The notes under the pieces were generated by a model. It made no database searches. It saw only the letters and a program-made list of their open reading frames with translations, and was not told where the DNA came from. Position numbers and translations under genes: made by a program. A stretch of 64,000 nucleotides of DNA from Actinostola sp. cb2023 (taxonomy: Eukaryota > Cnidaria > Anthozoa > Actiniaria > Actinostolidae), in NCBI GenBank assembly GCA_033675265.1, contig JAUJYZ010000380.1:62001-126000 (forward strand), given 5' to 3'. Positions within the stretch are counted from its first letter, which is position 1. Each line of letters begins with the position of its first letter. Shown here in pieces: positions 35,735-47,500 of the stretch.

Positions 35735-36144
35735 AAATGGATTTCGTCCTCTAAATGACAGGAATTAGCCTCACAGCCTATTTTCATCTTTATTCTCTTG
35801 ATTTTACACCATTGTCAATATCGTACATCGCGATGAAAAAATTACCCGGTCTTCAGTAAACCGACCAATCGGAACGCGCGCATGGAACCAACCAATCACA
35901 GCTTGTTGATAAAAATAGCCAAGCTAACAATCTGATGGGAACCACGTATATTAAGAGATGGACTCCCCAATTAATTTTCCCCTGTTTATGTACATTAATT
36001 TATATGTAAATAAATGAATTTAGCCTAACAACATTATGTGTGTATTAATGGATTTACACTTTCTGTGTAGATGGGGGTATACATTTAATGCATGATTTTC
36101 ACATGTGAAACACAAGAAATGTCATGCATACATCACATGCAATC

Positions 36145-36254
36145 CCCATGTGTCACACATGAAATGCCCATGTGTCACACATGAAATGCCCATGTGTCAC
36201 ACATGAAATCCTCATGTGTTACACATGAAATCCCCATGTGTTACACATGAAATT
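36145..36254. repeat. 22-bp tandem repeat built on a palindrome, five units
   Basis: Five consecutive units of CCCATGTGT(C/T)ACACATGAAAT(G/C/T). Each contains the perfect palindrome CATGTGTNACACATG. Related but irregular ACATGTGTTACACATG strings continue to about 36470, so the array has a decayed right part. The rest of 36000-36770 shows no gene. Confidence 0.85.
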
Positions 36255-36774
36255 CCCAGTCATCAGTCAAAAATGTCTAGTGTTAACGTGTGTTACACAT
36301 GTGTTACACATGCGAGTGGTGGGCAAATTTTGTAGTGTGTATCACATGTGTAGATACTGATTTTCTCATGTCCTACACATCTCTTACACACCTACATTAT
36401 GTATCTGGCACATGTGCTTTTACCATGTGTAATCACATCTGGTACACATGTGTTACACATGAGCATGATATGTGTGTACACCATTTTTACACCTATTTTT
36501 CACATGTCATTTTCATAAGGTTATGGTTTGTTTCACTTTAAACAACTTGAATCGAAAGCAAAGCCCATTATTTATGAGTGCGAATATGCTTTCAGTGGTG
36601 AGAAAATTGAGTTCCAAGCATTTGAAATGCTTGAATGAACTATCAAAAAGCCTCTATTTATGGTAAACAAAATTCTGATGAAATATCTTTGAACTATCAC
36701 ATTGACCAAGAGATGAGTCATCCAGTCATCAGTCATCAGTCAATACAGTCATCCCTGATTTATTATATGGCGTT

Positions 36775-37197
36775 GGTAGCAATTGGACGAGGTTTTCAGT
36801 AATACGCTTTTAGTTTTCCTCTTCCTTTGAGCAAAAAGGATTCTCTAAATAGTTTTAAATGTTCATTAAGGAATTATTTTTTTGATAAACAACAGTCTCA
36901 TAACCTACACTATAAATCTTAGTATCAATTATAGGTTAGTATCAATCAATATTATTTAAACATTTTTCATATAGTATTTCTATACATTATTGTTATGATT
37001 TCAATTTAATTATTCTTTATAGTTTTAATACTTTTATATATTCTAATTCCTCGATAGTTTTTTAATTTTTTGAATTGTTATCATTATTAGCAATGTATAA
37101 AAATTTTAGATAGTCGAGGGCCACACGTTTATTAGCATCCAGGCTATTTAGTGTTACCCTGCTTAAATAAAGAGTTTACTTACTTACTTACTTACTC
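36775..37197 (+). mobile_element. 3' fragment of a LINE
   Basis: A short coding remnant LPLSKKDSLNSFKCSLRNYF resembles the extreme C-terminus of LINE ORF2, where such a segment usually ends the reverse-transcriptase protein. It is followed by an AT-rich 3' region, AATAAAG and a tail of five TTAC units ending near 37197. 5' truncation is normal for LINE insertions. The tail differs from that of the LINE at 19726-24237, so it is another family. Confidence 0.55.
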
Positions 37198-37263
37198 TCC
37201 ATCACTACTTTGGTTATTCAAATTTTAGGCCCCTATAAAAGGATATTATTAAAGAAACACTGA

Positions 37264-38505
37264 GTGGAAAAAAAAAACTATCTTGGAGTACTAGGCAATG
37301 TCAGTGGGAAATCAATGACCTCTATGCTTCCTGCAGTACTTTCAAGTTATCCAACTGTGGTTGCTATACTGACAATATTGTTTGACAATATGTTTGTTCG
37401 AAGACATTGTATCATGCAAGATCACAGGGACTATACCCAAACAGGTACAGAAGGTGCAGCTAGAAAATTTCAACTCTTTCATGTTAATTTTCACTACACC
37501 AGAGATGATAGAGGGAGATCTACTTGACAAAATTGAAAATTCTCAGCTTGAAAGAGTGGTTTTCCACGAGGCCCATACTATATCTACCTGGAACTATCTG
37601 GGGATAACACCTTTCATGCAGTTAGTGAGCAATTGAACGGATTGCATTGCCCACAAATTGCTCCTTAGTGCCACTGTTCCAACAAAACACAAGACAGACC
37701 TCAACAAATTGTTTGGCAACCTTGTTGTTATACGAAAGTGTGTTCAGAGACAATTTGGTGCTTGAAGTAAAAGAAAAGTAAAAGAAGTGGTGCTAAATTA
37801 TATGATGACATCATATGTCAAAGAGCAGGAAGGTTGTGGAATTGTATACTGTGTTTTTTCCTCTGATGCTGATAAAATTCATTCTGAATTGATGTCTGGT
37901 CGAAAGAAACTTTCCGGTATCATATATAAATTTCTGACTTCTGCATCTTGCTCACCTGAATTGAAAAGGAACATAAACTGTGCTAAGTACCATGGTAAAC
38001 TTTTAGAACATGTCAACGCTGCAAACTTCCCTCACCATGTGGAACACTGGTGAGGTGAGCACTATGATAGCCATCTCAGCATTTGGATTGGGAATTGACA
38101 AAGCCAATGTTGGATTCATAGTTCATGCAAGACTGCTAACAGGCATTGATGACTATTACCAACAGTGTGGCAGGGCTGATCGCGCATGCAGACTGCTGCA
38201 TGCTTTATAGCCATACAGATGAAACTGCTTTGTTAAAATCTTCAAACAACATGACCAATTTGAAAAACAGAGTAAGCTGCTCAATGATCGTATTATTTCC
38301 CTGGAAGATGTTGTTCACTGTCGTCACAAGAATATCATGACTTATTAATGACCTACCAGTTGTGAAAACTGTCAAAACAGTTGAAGTTTTGTCACAACTA
38401 ATGGTACATCGGATACACCTGCTTGTAGCAAGATACCTTTCAGAACCAGAACACCTAGACCTAAATATAAAGAGATATGGGATGTATAGGTGGTGTTGAC
38501 GTATC
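37264..38505 (+). pseudogene. Second RecQ-like helicase, heavily decayed
   Basis: Helicase motifs appear in order but in different frames: a degenerate Walker A (GNVSGKSMTSMLPAV), FTTPEMIEGDLLDKI with VVFHEAHTIS in place of the DEAH box, LLSATVPTKHKTDL, GIVYCVFSSDAD, AKYHGKL, and ISAFGLGIDKANVGF with YYQQCGRADR (motifs V/VI). At least five frameshifts or stops separate them. The first acidic residue of the DEAH box is lost. It is only distantly similar to the minus-strand RecQ-like gene at 11.7-25.4 kb and may derive from another member of the expanded family. Confidence 0.7.
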
Positions 38506-38617
38506 TGGCTACCCTTCATCCTGTTAAAACAGTATCACTGAAATAATTATTAGAACTGACATTCCAAGTTGTATTGTTACTGTTATCCCTTTATGCATCT
38601 ATCAATGTTAAGCCGGT

Positions 38618-38656
38618 GGGGGGGGGGGGGGGGGGAAGAGAGAGAGGGGGGGGGAG
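38618..38656 (+). repeat. Poly-G / GA-rich run
   Basis: A run of about 18 G is followed by AAGAGAGAGAG and a further run of G. Strongly asymmetric and potentially quadruplex-forming; such tracts are also assembly-error hot spots. The rest up to 39454 is AT-rich, without a recognised gene. Confidence 0.8.
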
Positions 38657-38659
38657 GCC

Positions 38660-39454
38660 GGGCCTATGGCGGGGATTTGATTTTTTCAAGAAATTTTCAG
38701 TCAAATTCCCTCCCTAGGGGCTAAAAGGAAAGGTCAAATGTGGTAAAAAAAATTGTATACCCAGGGCAAAATGTCCCTCATTTTGCGAGAGATATAGTTT
38801 ATATAAACCCATTTATTAGTTTTGAAAAATACAAAACAAAAAAAAGAACATCAAAATCCAAACTTTTCAGTTATTCAGGTCCACACTTGGACCAGATTGG
38901 GGTGTTCAAACCACATTTTCACTTCTTCTCTTGCTCAGCACCATTAAGGCATGGCTTTTGGGGGCATTTTGGTCAAAATTAAGAAAAAAAATAATAGAAT
39001 AATATCAAATTATCTCACATAAACATAACTTGGCAAGATAATAGCAACTGGTAGGAACTAAGTTTTGACAGATGACATTCTCGGATTAGCGGTCATGTGA
39101 CCATGAAAATTTGCATATTTGGAGGGAAATTAAGGCTGTTTTTGCTGGGCTTTGAGTAAATTGTTATCAAGATATATTGCAACTGTTGTCACCCTCATTT
39201 GAGGAATGAAACTTCAATATTCAAATAACTAACTGGAAAAATGAACTTCAATAAACATATAAGGCATGACAATTTTTTTTAATTTTTTTATTCGTATTTT
39301 AGCAATAATCCAAAACCAATCGTGTTCTAGTGGACATTGTGGTAATGATTTTCTACCTTTCCAGTTAGATCGTGAAAATTCAGTAATGAATTAAGTAAAA
39401 GCAGCATAGAAAAGTGAAAAAATCCAACCTCAAACCATTATACAACGACGATTA
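38660..39454. other. Non-coding flank left of the two-gene Tc1/IS630 element
   Basis: AT-rich DNA with no inverted repeat or coding motif seen. A frame at 38740-38982 has no recognisable features. Confidence 0.45.
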
Positions 39455-39782
39455 CAGTCAACGAACATCACGCGTGAACACTTTCTGTGCGATTATTCGA
39501 AGATTTAAATTAATATTCATAAATTAAAACAATTCTACGTATCTTCGAATCTTAGATTTTAATCTTACTTTCAAGCTTCAATTCTCGCAAGTGAATCAAT
39601 AAAGAATCAAAATAAATTTTAAAAAGATGCTTTATAAACTTGTTGAGAAAGTTAGCAATAATATGATAAGTTTTACATGTAAAAGCAGACAAGCACTTTT
39701 CACTGCCCGACACAGTACTGTCTGGAAATTGTATAGTTTGCACGCCGGAATGCATGAAGTTCGACTATATCATTGAGCAACT

Positions 39783-41187
39783 ATGGCGGGCGAGGTGATT
39801 TTCAAGATATGCTCAAATGGTGAAGAAAAGACATTAGCCTTTGTGGAAAGATCGCAGAATCATTATTTGCAAAAGTATCTAGCTGATGTGAGAAAAGATA
39901 TTATTGGCGAAGTCGGGGAACTTCTTCCTATACGATTCCGATTCCGCATGAAAGGAATGCCCGTTTATAGTCGTAAACAAGAGGAAAGAATCACATTGCA
40001 AAAGTGTTCTGTAGAGCAGCAGGAAGACAACGACGTTATAATTAAGATCTTAATAGAAGAATCTCCAGAAGAAAAATCACCCGCTGTTGACAACGTTCTT
40101 TCAAGTTTCACAGCTCCGTCCACGTCAAAAACCGCCTTGCCTTCGTCCACAAATCCATTCACTAAAACTGTTGAGACCACGAAACACGACCTCGACACAC
40201 TGCTGGAGGAAGCAGAGATCGCCAATGCAAAGCTCCAGTCTTTGCAACAATCGCCACCACATCGCCCATGGTATGGCAAAGCAAACTTTACTTGCAAAAA
40301 TTGTCACTTTAAAGGTCATAAAGTAACAAAGCCCTGCACTCTACCTCCGTGCAGAGGCTTCAACGAGTGCGGTATATTGTCCATGCATCAAACCCACAAG
40401 GTGCAAATCAGCCAAGCCAAAAGCGAAGTGAAGTCCTTGGAACGAAAAGTAAAGAACAAGCAAGACGAATTAGAATCGTTAAGCCTGATGCAAGGCAGAA
40501 CGAGAGCGAACTTCTTCAGTACCATGCGCGGTCCGCGGCTATTAAATTGTGACCCCATTAAATATAGTAGTCGCGAAACTCTAGAGAATGATCTTAGAGT
40601 TCTTGCTTCGGCTTGTAATCATAAACTGCCCGATGACAACATTGACTTGGAGGACATCATCTCTAAAAAGAAAAATGAATGTTACCAGCTCAAGAGAAGC
40701 ACTTCCTCTGTTGAAGTACATGAAGTAGCAACATCCCCAAAGCATCGAGCCGTTGATCAACGAAGAAGTCAAGATTCAAAGCGGCCGCTAAGAAACATCA
40801 CTAAAAGAAGACAGCAGTCCGCCGAGGCGATACAATGATAAAAAGCGAGACAAAGGCTATGAGTGGAGAAAGAATTTGCAACCATCCCCACATTACCGCA
40901 AAGACAACAGCCCTTACTACTCTTACTACGATCGAATGGGGCAGCATTCAAGTCCGCTCGCTTCAAGCACGCCAAGCAATTCTCGTTATCGTTATTCGAG
41001 TCATGAAGGTTCTACTATTTTGTCACCTACACCAAGCCCACCCAGCCGGCCTGCTAGGAGACGTGTATCGTACACAGAACGTAGCATCAATTTGTTGGAC
41101 GAAGATGTACTCAGCTCAAATGACTCGTATACTTATGGAACAAGAGAAGCCGCAGATGCTCTTGTCCATATGAGGAAAGGTGACTAA
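39783..41187 (+). pseudogene. Accessory ORF of the Tc1/IS630 element: zinc-knuckle and coiled-coil protein (one frameshift)
   Basis: A single long frame starts MAGEVIFKICSNGEE at 39783 and runs 351 codons to 40838. It then continues one frame over (RYNDKKRDKGYEWRKN...) to a stop at 41185-41187, for about 465 residues in all. N-terminal residues 1-95 alternate hydrophobic and charged positions and look like a folded, possibly beta-rich domain. Around residues 168-200 is a Cys/His cluster (CKNCHFKGH...CTLPPCRGFNEC...HQTHK). A heptad-rich segment follows (VKSLERKVKNKQDELESL), and the C-terminus is Ser/Pro/Tyr-rich. No transposase motif is present. I do not recognise the family. Position inside the element and the cluster suggest a nucleic-acid-binding helper, which is inference. 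Confidence 0.7.
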
Positions 41188-41482
41188 ATGACTCAATCAT
41201 GCAGTTAGATACTTTGTGTATATTATATATTTGTTTGAAGACATGTTGTGTTGGACTGTATTAGATGTTGATAGTGAGAAATTGGCTCAGCATGTATTAC
41301 TCATATTATAGTAACATTCAATTTACTCTGACGGAACTATCTGATGTCAGTTGCCGTATTTGTAATATCCGAAAATGAAAACGAAATATTCGTTTGCTAT
41401 CAGACAATTCAAAGAGTTAGTTACGGAGCAAATATATATGTATGTAAAGATACTGCTTGGAATTGGGTTAGGTTATAAACCA

Positions 41483-43508
41483 TTAAACAACATAACCACA
41501 ATGTCTAAAGTATCTCAGTGAGTGTACAGCGTTTATTCTATTGACGGAATCATTGATAGCCATCTCGGTTTGCTCTATTGCATATCGCTCGTTTTGGCGC
41601 AGTCCAGCTTTCATTTGTCTAAAGCACAATTCACAGGTGTTCAGATGGGGGGAATAAGGCGGTTGGAAAATAAGTTGAACTCCTCTGGCTTGAAGCATGC
41701 CACGCAATAGACGCTCTGTAAGTCGTGCATGGTGAAAGCCGCAGTTATCCATGATGACGCTATCACCCGGCAAAAAGATCCTTGTGCCATCATTACGTTT
41801 CATGTCCAAAACGTCATAAAAAAAGTTCAGCATTTCTTGGCCATTAGATGGACCTTGAAGTATATTAAAGTAGTCCACTCCAGTTATACTATGGAGTAAG
41901 TTTACTGTATAATTTGCATTTGACGCATATCTTTGTACTTCGATCGCTGGTTTACCCCGGTATCCACTCCCGTACATTCGATTCGCTGTAGTGATAATGA
42001 CGGATGACTCGTCAAAGAAATGAAAATTATTTTTATCTAGCCTTGAAGTAAGATCTAAATAATCATCAACTTTAACTAAGTTTGCCGGTGTCATATATTC
42101 ACTTGGAATGCTGCGGGATAGGGTATGGTTTTTGAGCTCCCAGGTCTGGGGTAGGGTATCGTTTTTGCACTTTTAGTCTAGGATAGGGTACGTTTTGGTC
42201 TGGTATAGGGTATGGTTTCCGCAATAACGCCATTATCAGTTTACATATCCCTTTAGCACGCTTTCAATCTGGGATAGGGTATATATTTTTAGTCGGGCGT
42301 CCTGTGGAAGACCCGACTCTAGAAATGAGAAGCGTTCGTCGTCGTCGTCGTCGACCCCAAAAAGCACGCATGCGCCCTGTCGGCCGCTAAGATAATCACC
42401 GACCAACAACATGATCTTATATATCAACACGAGACATCGCACATCGTCCTCTTTCTTCAGAAACCTTGTCGAAGGAAGGTTAATATGTCGTCTTGTTTAA
42501 GCTTATATTTGTATTTGGTATGGATATATTTATGGCACCAAATAAACTATTGTCATTTCTATGATTCGCTGAGTTTGTGAAATCGATTTTACAAAGAAAG
42601 CATGTTCTACCAAGTCATGCATAATCACCCAAGGCTCCGTATTATAAAACAACATGGTTTCTTCACAAACCTTGTCAGTTGGAGGAAGGTTACTAGTATG
42701 TCGTCTTGTTTTTTATTATTTTTCTCCGTACGCGTCAACGTCGAGCTAAAGCCGAAGGAGACATGAAGTCTGGCCAAGAAAGATTAGAAAGCACAAACCA
42801 ATCAGGGAAAGCACTGGAGGTCAAGGGGCCAAAATATAAGTCTTTTCTCGTCTAAATCTAAATTTAGATTGAAACAGGACGCTCTAGTAGCGTGAAGTAT
42901 ATAGTCTACGGCGCGCGGGCTCTTGCTCGAGCTTTATTGCCATTGACAATATTTCATTGACAATGGATATATGGTCGAGAGCAAATCAGATTGAGTCGAG
43001 ATTACCGATCGCAGCAACTTTAGTCTGGGATAGGGTATACATTTTAAAGCTTTAGTCTGGAATAGGGTATTTTTTTTTAAATTTTAGGTCTGGGATAGGG
43101 TCAGGGTTTTGGGGTGTCCGCGGCACACCCCTACCCAAAAATATCCTTAGTGCCCCCCCCCCGGGCAGTTGGTGCATTGGCTGCAGTGAAAATGCCTTCT
43201 CGAATCAGTCTTCGACGGATCTCAATTCCAGAAGTGCTAGGTTTTTGCAGTTTGTATATTTCTATTACGTGAAGAATGTCATCTGTTATCAAAGTAGGGT
43301 TTTTTCCACCACAAGAGAAAGGTTGAATTGTTCCATGTACTGCGTAATGCTTGAGAATTTTGTCCACGGATCCTTTTGAAATTCTCAATTCTTTTGCAAT
43401 TTTAGAAATGCTCATATGGCCATTGTACAATGTAACAATTTCTTCTCTTATATGACTTGGAAGTGGTCTTCCGGGATAATAAAAGCCTCCCATGTTATTT
43501 TTTGCCAT
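41483..43508 (-). pseudogene. Paired-like HTH / DD38E transposase of the Tc1/IS630 element, split by an insertion
   Basis: The 5' part (43508 to about 43165) begins MAKNNMGGFYYPGRPLP and has GRPLPSHIREEIVTLYNGH, SKIAKELRISKGSVDKIL and a second subdomain GIEIRRRLIREGIF, closely matching the two-HTH layout of Pax paired domains. The 3' part (42094-41483) resumes at TPANLVKVDDYLD and has the catalytic residues in HFFDESSV, VIMDNCGFHH and SPHLNTCELCF. From the second D to the E I count 38 intervening residues, a DD38E spacing. About 30 residues expected between the halves are missing, replaced by the insertion at 42100-43160, so this copy is inactive. Confidence 0.8.
42100..43160. mobile_element. 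Repeat-rich insertion with TCTGGGATAGGGTA units
   Basis: The unit (T)CTGGGATAGGGTA and variants recur about nine times, in two blocks (42115-42290 and 43020-43110). Between the blocks lies a different sequence that starts with a hairpin AGTCGGG...CCCGACT (42293) and includes a GTC microsatellite. The right edge ends in a C-rich run near 43155. No terminal inverted repeats or target duplication could be fixed because transposase sequence appears deleted at the junction. Confidence 0.55.
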
Positions 43509-43969
43509 AATTCAGAACGTACATATAAACAATAAATTAAAAGCGCGGAGTAACGGTGACAATACACAATGCAAGACACAATCACATGGTCTCGACTCTC
43601 GACACAGTTTTTTCTCAAGGAAGCGATTTCAGGGGGATTTCAGTTATTATGCCTATAAGGCTAGGGTCGAACTTAATTCTCAGTTGCCGCTCCAATGTCG
43701 CAGGAAATGCCGAACATACAATGCAGCTGTCGAACCAAATAGAATCTGCCGTAACAAATGATAATAATTTAAAAATGATTTAAAAACATTACAAACACGG
43801 AAAAATATTTATTGAACACGGAAATAAATATTCTATTATTCAATCGAATATTTCCAATAATTAACTCTAGATTCAAATCTTCTTTTGATCAGTCGTATAT
43901 TCCAGACAAACATTCAACTGTTAATTGAATAATTGAAGATAGTTGTTCACGCGTGACGTTCGTTGACTG

Positions 43970-44520
43970 TAAGTTCACTGACAAATTCAATAAAATACGA
44001 TGAACAAGCTCATGTACAAACGGTAAGCGGTCGCCTTGCTAGCGAAGGTTTCTATGGATACAAGGACGATCAAAACAGCAATGGCGGCCATAATTTCCAG
44101 TTTCTTCCTTATTATTGTCAATACAACCATGTAGAACGACATTGTGTTTGTTTTATTTGCAGAAATATGTTGTTTATTGTCAAAGCTTTGTCCATGCACA
44201 GATATATTGTGAGTATTTCAATCTTTTAAGACAAAACACGGTTGAAATATTTGATTTGACGATGTCGTATTTGACTCTGCACAAGAAGATGAATGAAGGC
44301 GAAACTTATATATTAATGGTGTAAAATTTACTTATATGACATAATTTTTACTGAAATCAATACCTATTATGTCTTCTGCGCATGTCTTATTTATGCGCGG
44401 GAGTTTCGAATACGTTATTGTTCTGGAATTATTCATTGAGTTTTGTACACGTTTATCTCCATATTGTTCATCTATTTTCTATTATTATCGCTTCATTGAG
44501 GAAAAATAAGCCATCCAAGT
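43970..44520. other. Spacer between the Tc1/IS630 element and the SAP-like gene
   Basis: No gene or repeat recognised. It presumably holds the promoter of the gene beginning at 44521, but no core promoter motif stands out. Confidence 0.4.
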
Positions 44521-47500
44521 ATGGTGGGGACGTTTTTATGTCCGAATACTTGTGGATTTGCCAAGGTTGTGGCTGTAGAGGTTGCAAGAGAAACCTCGAG
44601 GTCGATGCTAAGGGAGAAAGGTGAAAGTAACACCAGATACCAAGCTCGATTAAAGCAGGAAATGTTCAAGAAATACAATGACACATTCAGTGACAGCGTG
44701 GAAAGATTCTCCATAGATTTCCTACAATTCCACAAGAAGCTCTCAGGATTGAGAGAAACAATCAATAAGTGGAATTTTAGGAAATCTGATGAGAAATCCA
44801 AATACTTGGAGACATTCTCTCAGAAGAACTGGATCAAGCTCTCAGTGGCACGCAAGAGAGAACACAGCCTTAGTAATTGTAAAGGATGTGCTGTTAGGAA
44901 TACAGAGGTTCAATCTTATTTTCCTGTCAAGTCATCATTTTTAAAAGGGAGAGCAAAGATAAACCCTGTTTTCGCAGCTGTACAGGAGGTTAATAAGATG
45001 AAAGCTGTCCTTTGACCTTCCCACACAAACATTAAGAACACTGCTAAGGCTATATATGAAAAGGTGGCTCCAGTATTTGAGAAGCAATTTAATGTAAGCT
45101 TTGCAGAAGCTTTGTCAAAAGTTCCAGAGCTAAAGTTGCAACACAAAACATCTAATGAAATGAGGAATGGCAAGAGAAAGCACTACAGGAATTCCAAAGA
45201 AAACATTGAAAAACTAATGGAAGAAACTGCATTTTTGAGGTAATTATTCAGATAATTTTAAAATAGCACGACATATACTGTAGTAAATAGATAAATGTCC
45301 GTCAGTAGCTATGCTGTATATATATATGAATGAATCCAAATGGGGTCATCAAACTACTGGAAATAATGTTTGAAATAAATCAGACTTAGAACGGGAATTG
45401 AACCCACGACCAGTAGTTTCATGGCTTCATTTGGATTCATTCATATATATACTGTAGTGAATATTGATTTTACATACATGTACAACAGATTAAACTTATT
45501 AATGGACTATGGGCATTATATAAATCAATAAATTATTATTATTAAATTGATAAGCAATTATTTATTTTTCAGATGTTACGGTGGAGGACAGTCCTTGAAT
45601 GCTTGGCAGCGTGGAAGAATTTCACTGTCTTTTGAAACAAAGGAAGCTGCAAAATTGAGAAGAGAAAAAATATTAGATGATCAAATTCCAGCAAAGAAAA
45701 TGAAAAAAGATCATACTGGCAACTTTGACACAATGAATTGGGACAGAGAGAATCTAAAAGAAGAAGTAGAAGGCTTTACTGATGACTATTTAATAAACTA
45801 CAGTGAATTAGCTAGACAATACAATGTGTGTAATAGTGCTGGTCAATTAGCCAGTAATGGTGGTCAGATTAAAGAATGGCTTATTTCAGAGGGTGTAGAT
45901 TTGTCTCGCTTCAAGACGAACAGAAATGACGACAGTGAGCCTGTAATAAGAAGACGAAAGAGAAAAGGACCTGGAGGAGAGATAAGCATCCCCACAGAAA
46001 TCACCAGAGAAATGTTAAAACAGAAGTTGAAAGAGAGAATAGAATCTGGTGAATATACAGTTGGTGAAATGATAGTACCCCAGAAGGTAAGGAAATTTAA
46101 TACCCTTACTGGATATTAAGAATAGTATTAAGAATAATCCATTATTCAAGATTATAAAAAATCTGACTTCAGCTGACAGTAAGAAAAAATCAGTGTAATG
46201 AACTGGCACTGAAAACAATAATTTAATCCAGTAGTTAGAATCAGGCAAGGTTAGAATATTAGTCAATTTCCTACGATGGGATGGAAACTCATACAAATAC
46301 AATAATATTACATTTGTCAACAGTAAATTAATAATCAAATTTGTATATTTTTGCAGTATGAAAAACTTGTTCTTAATAAAGACCTAAAGATTATAAAAGA
46401 AGAATTCACAACTGAGGGGAGAAAGGCACCACTTGAAGAAATAAGAAGAAAAATGCTGAAAAAGCATGAGCTATTTCTGAGAAGATCAAGTGATCAGTAT
46501 TACCATGAATTAAGTGAAGTTGAGGTGAAGCAGAGACTCTCAGAGCTCAATGAATTCCAAGAAAACCAACATCTGAGTATCAGTGAAATGAAAGACAAGC
46601 TGAAATATTTAGAAAGAACCAGAAACTTGATTGTTTGGTTAGATAACTCCACTGTAGCTAACCACGGCTATCTGGTGTGCTTAATAACCTGTCTGTATGA
46701 CCCTGCAGTCTTTCTAACTAATGATGAATATAAAATCAAGACTGGAAAGAACATCAGAATTCAAAAAGTGGTTGAACAGCCAGAAATTCACTTTATTGCT
46801 AGGTGTGGAAGTTCTGATCAAGAACAGCTCCTCTACAGTGAGACAAGACTACAATGCATCCAAGGACTTAGAACTAGCACTTCTCTTGACGACTCTATAC
46901 AATACAATGACATACTGAGATTTTGTCATGGTGACAGCCCCCTAAGAGCATTTGAAGCAGGGCAGCAGAAGGGTGGGAACTATTTTTGTTCTGCCTGTGG
47001 AATTCACTGCGATATGGTGTGGCCGAGTTAGACCATGCTATGAACTGTAATTTAGAGACATTGCAAACAAAGCAAACTTCTATTTTGAAAGGAGCTGTTT
47101 CCAAACACAATTCACTTCAGTTGAAAGCCAAACCACTTAAAGGCCTAAGCAAGAAAGAACTTGAGGAGGAACTGGCATCACGTGGTAATTTTGAAGATGG
47201 CACCAAAAAACATCTCCAGAACCTACTAACTGAAATAATGTGTGGGAAACAAAGAGTTCCAGCATTATTTTTCAACATCCCAGAAGCCTCTCCAAAAACC
47301 TTATGCCTTGATAAATATGAAATTCTGCCTTGTGAACCACTGCATGACATTGGCCACCACATTGAAAACTTTCTAACCGAATTCCCAAACCACCTCACAG
47401 AAGCAGAATCCAAAGTTATAAATGAGTGTGTGGAAATATGTCTGGGGAACAAGGACAGCAAAAGAACCACTGACTATCGGTCTACCATTGTAAAAACAGC

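Larger units (their letters stand above)
32162..35984. mobile_element. Element with ~100-bp terminal inverted repeats enclosing a tyrosine-recombinase unit
   Basis: CAGGGGAAAATTAAT at 32162 and its complement ending at 35984 begin inverted repeats that run about 100 bp with gaps (GGGGAGTCCATCT, then ATCAGATTGTTAGC, TGGCTATTTTTA, CAACAAGCT, TGATTGGTTGG). Flanks are CTTATGT on the left and TTTATGT on the right, a 7-bp near-repeat that could be a duplication. The only gene inside is the tyrosine recombinase, which has its own ends at 33616-35536. The outer element may therefore be a separate transposon (hAT-like by CAGGG tips) that was invaded, or the whole may be a composite. Confidence 0.65.
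39455..43969. mobile_element. Tc1/IS630-type transposon with two convergent genes
   Basis: Terminal inverted repeats CAGTCAACGAAC(A/G)TCACGCGTGAACA (one mismatch over 26 bp) lie at 39455 and end at 43969, with TA outside both ends (39453-39454, 43970-43971). A transposase with paired-like HTH and DDE domain is on the minus strand; an accessory ORF is on the plus strand, so the genes converge near 41.2-41.5 kb. Tc1/mariner elements usually encode only the transposase, which makes the second gene unusual. A repeat-rich insertion splits the transposase at 42100-43160. Confidence 0.85.

Noticed and set aside
36145..36254. Regular repeats considered as a CRISPR array
   Set aside because: Units are directly adjacent with no unique spacers, and the genome is eukaryotic; this is a tandem satellite.
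45393..45405. tRNA gene on the minus strand
   Set aside because: Only the B-box/T-arm-like part is present; no acceptor stem pairing, D arm or anticodon arm could be built.
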